From assembly GCA_021793335.1 (NCBI GenBank), contig JAJYSW010000181.1, positions 1 to 6,777 of the forward strand: a stretch of DNA of 6,777 bases, given 5' to 3'. The DNA comes from Actinomycetes bacterium (lineage in GTDB: Bacteria > Actinomycetota > Actinomycetes > Mycobacteriales > Micromonosporaceae). The notes beneath the pieces are model-generated. The model saw only the letters and a program-made list of their open reading frames with translations. It did not search any database and was not told where the DNA came from. Each line of letters begins with the position of its first letter. Within the stretch, counting starts at the first letter, position 1. The translations under genes and the position numbers were made by a program. Below, one piece after another: positions 6,654 through 6,777 of this stretch.

Positions 6654-6667
6654 TGGGAGCGATACCA
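6654..6667. promoter_or_regulatory. CebR/CelR-type operator
   Basis: TGGGAGCGATACCA matches the CebR/CelR consensus TGGGAGCGCTCCCA, known from Streptomyces and Thermobifida cellulose-utilisation genes, at 12 of 14 positions, with a perfect left half and the central CG. It spans the predicted transcription start (about 6663), where a bound repressor would block initiation. The likely ligand is the repressor encoded at 555-1652. Confidence 0.72.
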
Positions 6668-6669
6668 GG

Positions 6670-6698
6670 AGCTTACGGGAGCGTGATGCACGGCGCAA
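6670..6698 (-). promoter_or_regulatory. Candidate promoter of the sugar-utilisation operon
   Basis: On the minus strand TTGCGC at 6698-6693 and TAAGCT at 6675-6670 are separated by exactly 17 bases. The -10 keeps the TA...T pattern common in actinomycetes and the -35 keeps TTG. The predicted start near 6663 falls inside the operator, which supports the call. The leader to the lipoprotein ATG is about 150 bases. Confidence 0.5.
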
Positions 6699-6746
6699 GC
6701 CCGGGTGTGGGGGGAGTTACTCTTTTGTTATTCGAGATTTCCCGGT

Positions 6747-6764
6747 GAAGGTATCGATGCCTTC
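6747..6764. promoter_or_regulatory. Near-perfect 18-bp palindrome with central CG
   Basis: GAAGGTATCGATGCCTTC is symmetrical apart from one pair and has the central CG typical of LacI-family operators. Its GGTATCG half is identical to that in the operator at 6654-6667 (10 of 14 match overall). Its centre lies 95 bp upstream of that operator's centre. It could be an auxiliary site for the same repressor, or the operator of a gene beyond the window edge. Confidence 0.35.
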
Positions 6765-6777
6765 GCATGCATCGCTG

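Noticed and set aside
6725..6777. Plus-strand promoter for a divergent gene starting with TTGTTA at 6725
   Set aside because: No acceptable -10 occurs at 16-18 bases, and no plus-strand gene start is visible before the window ends.

Overview
The window is high-GC DNA with typical actinomycete features: strong GC third-position bias, Shine-Dalgarno starts and ATGA stop/start overlaps. Together with a sugar ABC system lacking its own ATPase and a CebR/CelR-type operator, this points to an Actinomycetota genome. The sequence does not fix genus or species. Every gene I can support lies on the minus strand, so the window reads from right to left.

Layout, in transcription order: (i) 6511-6777 is a regulatory region with a candidate promoter, a LacI-family operator on the predicted start point, a weaker second copy 20 bp downstream, another palindrome further upstream and a leader of about 150 nt. 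(ii) 5188-6510 encodes a sugar-binding lipoprotein (CebE-like). (iii) 4987-5187 is a non-coding gap with three consecutive GC-rich inverted repeats. (iv) 4039-4986 and 3119-4042 encode two inner-membrane permease subunits (CebF/CebG-like) that overlap by ATGA. (v) 1684-3122 is a GH1 beta-glucosidase gene (BglC-like) that overlaps the second permease by ATGA and carries a one-base frameshift near 2060. (vi) 555-1652 encodes a LacI-family repressor (CebR/CelR-like). (vii) 383-554 is the gap after the operon, holding hairpins and the promoter/operator of the next gene. (viii) 1-382 is the N-terminal part of a membrane-bound Fe-S reductase that runs off the window, resembling the mycobacterial EtfD (Rv0338c) family.

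The first six parts form a recognisable cello-oligosaccharide uptake and hydrolysis operon. The lipoprotein captures cellobiose or a related oligosaccharide, the two permeases carry it across the membrane using an ATPase encoded elsewhere (MsiK-like in known systems), the cytoplasmic beta-glucosidase splits it to glucose, and the repressor shuts the operon off when the sugar is absent. The substrate is inferred from family resemblance and from the operator, which matches the TGGGAGCGCTCCCA consensus at 12 of 14 positions.

The system itself is known. The parts worth a second look are the frameshift, which separates the two catalytic glutamates of the glucosidase; the paired operator; the three-hairpin gap after the binding-protein gene; and the palindrome inside the promoter of the EtfD-like gene. 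I saw no tRNA, rRNA, CRISPR array, insertion sequence or phage gene, and no credible plus-strand gene.
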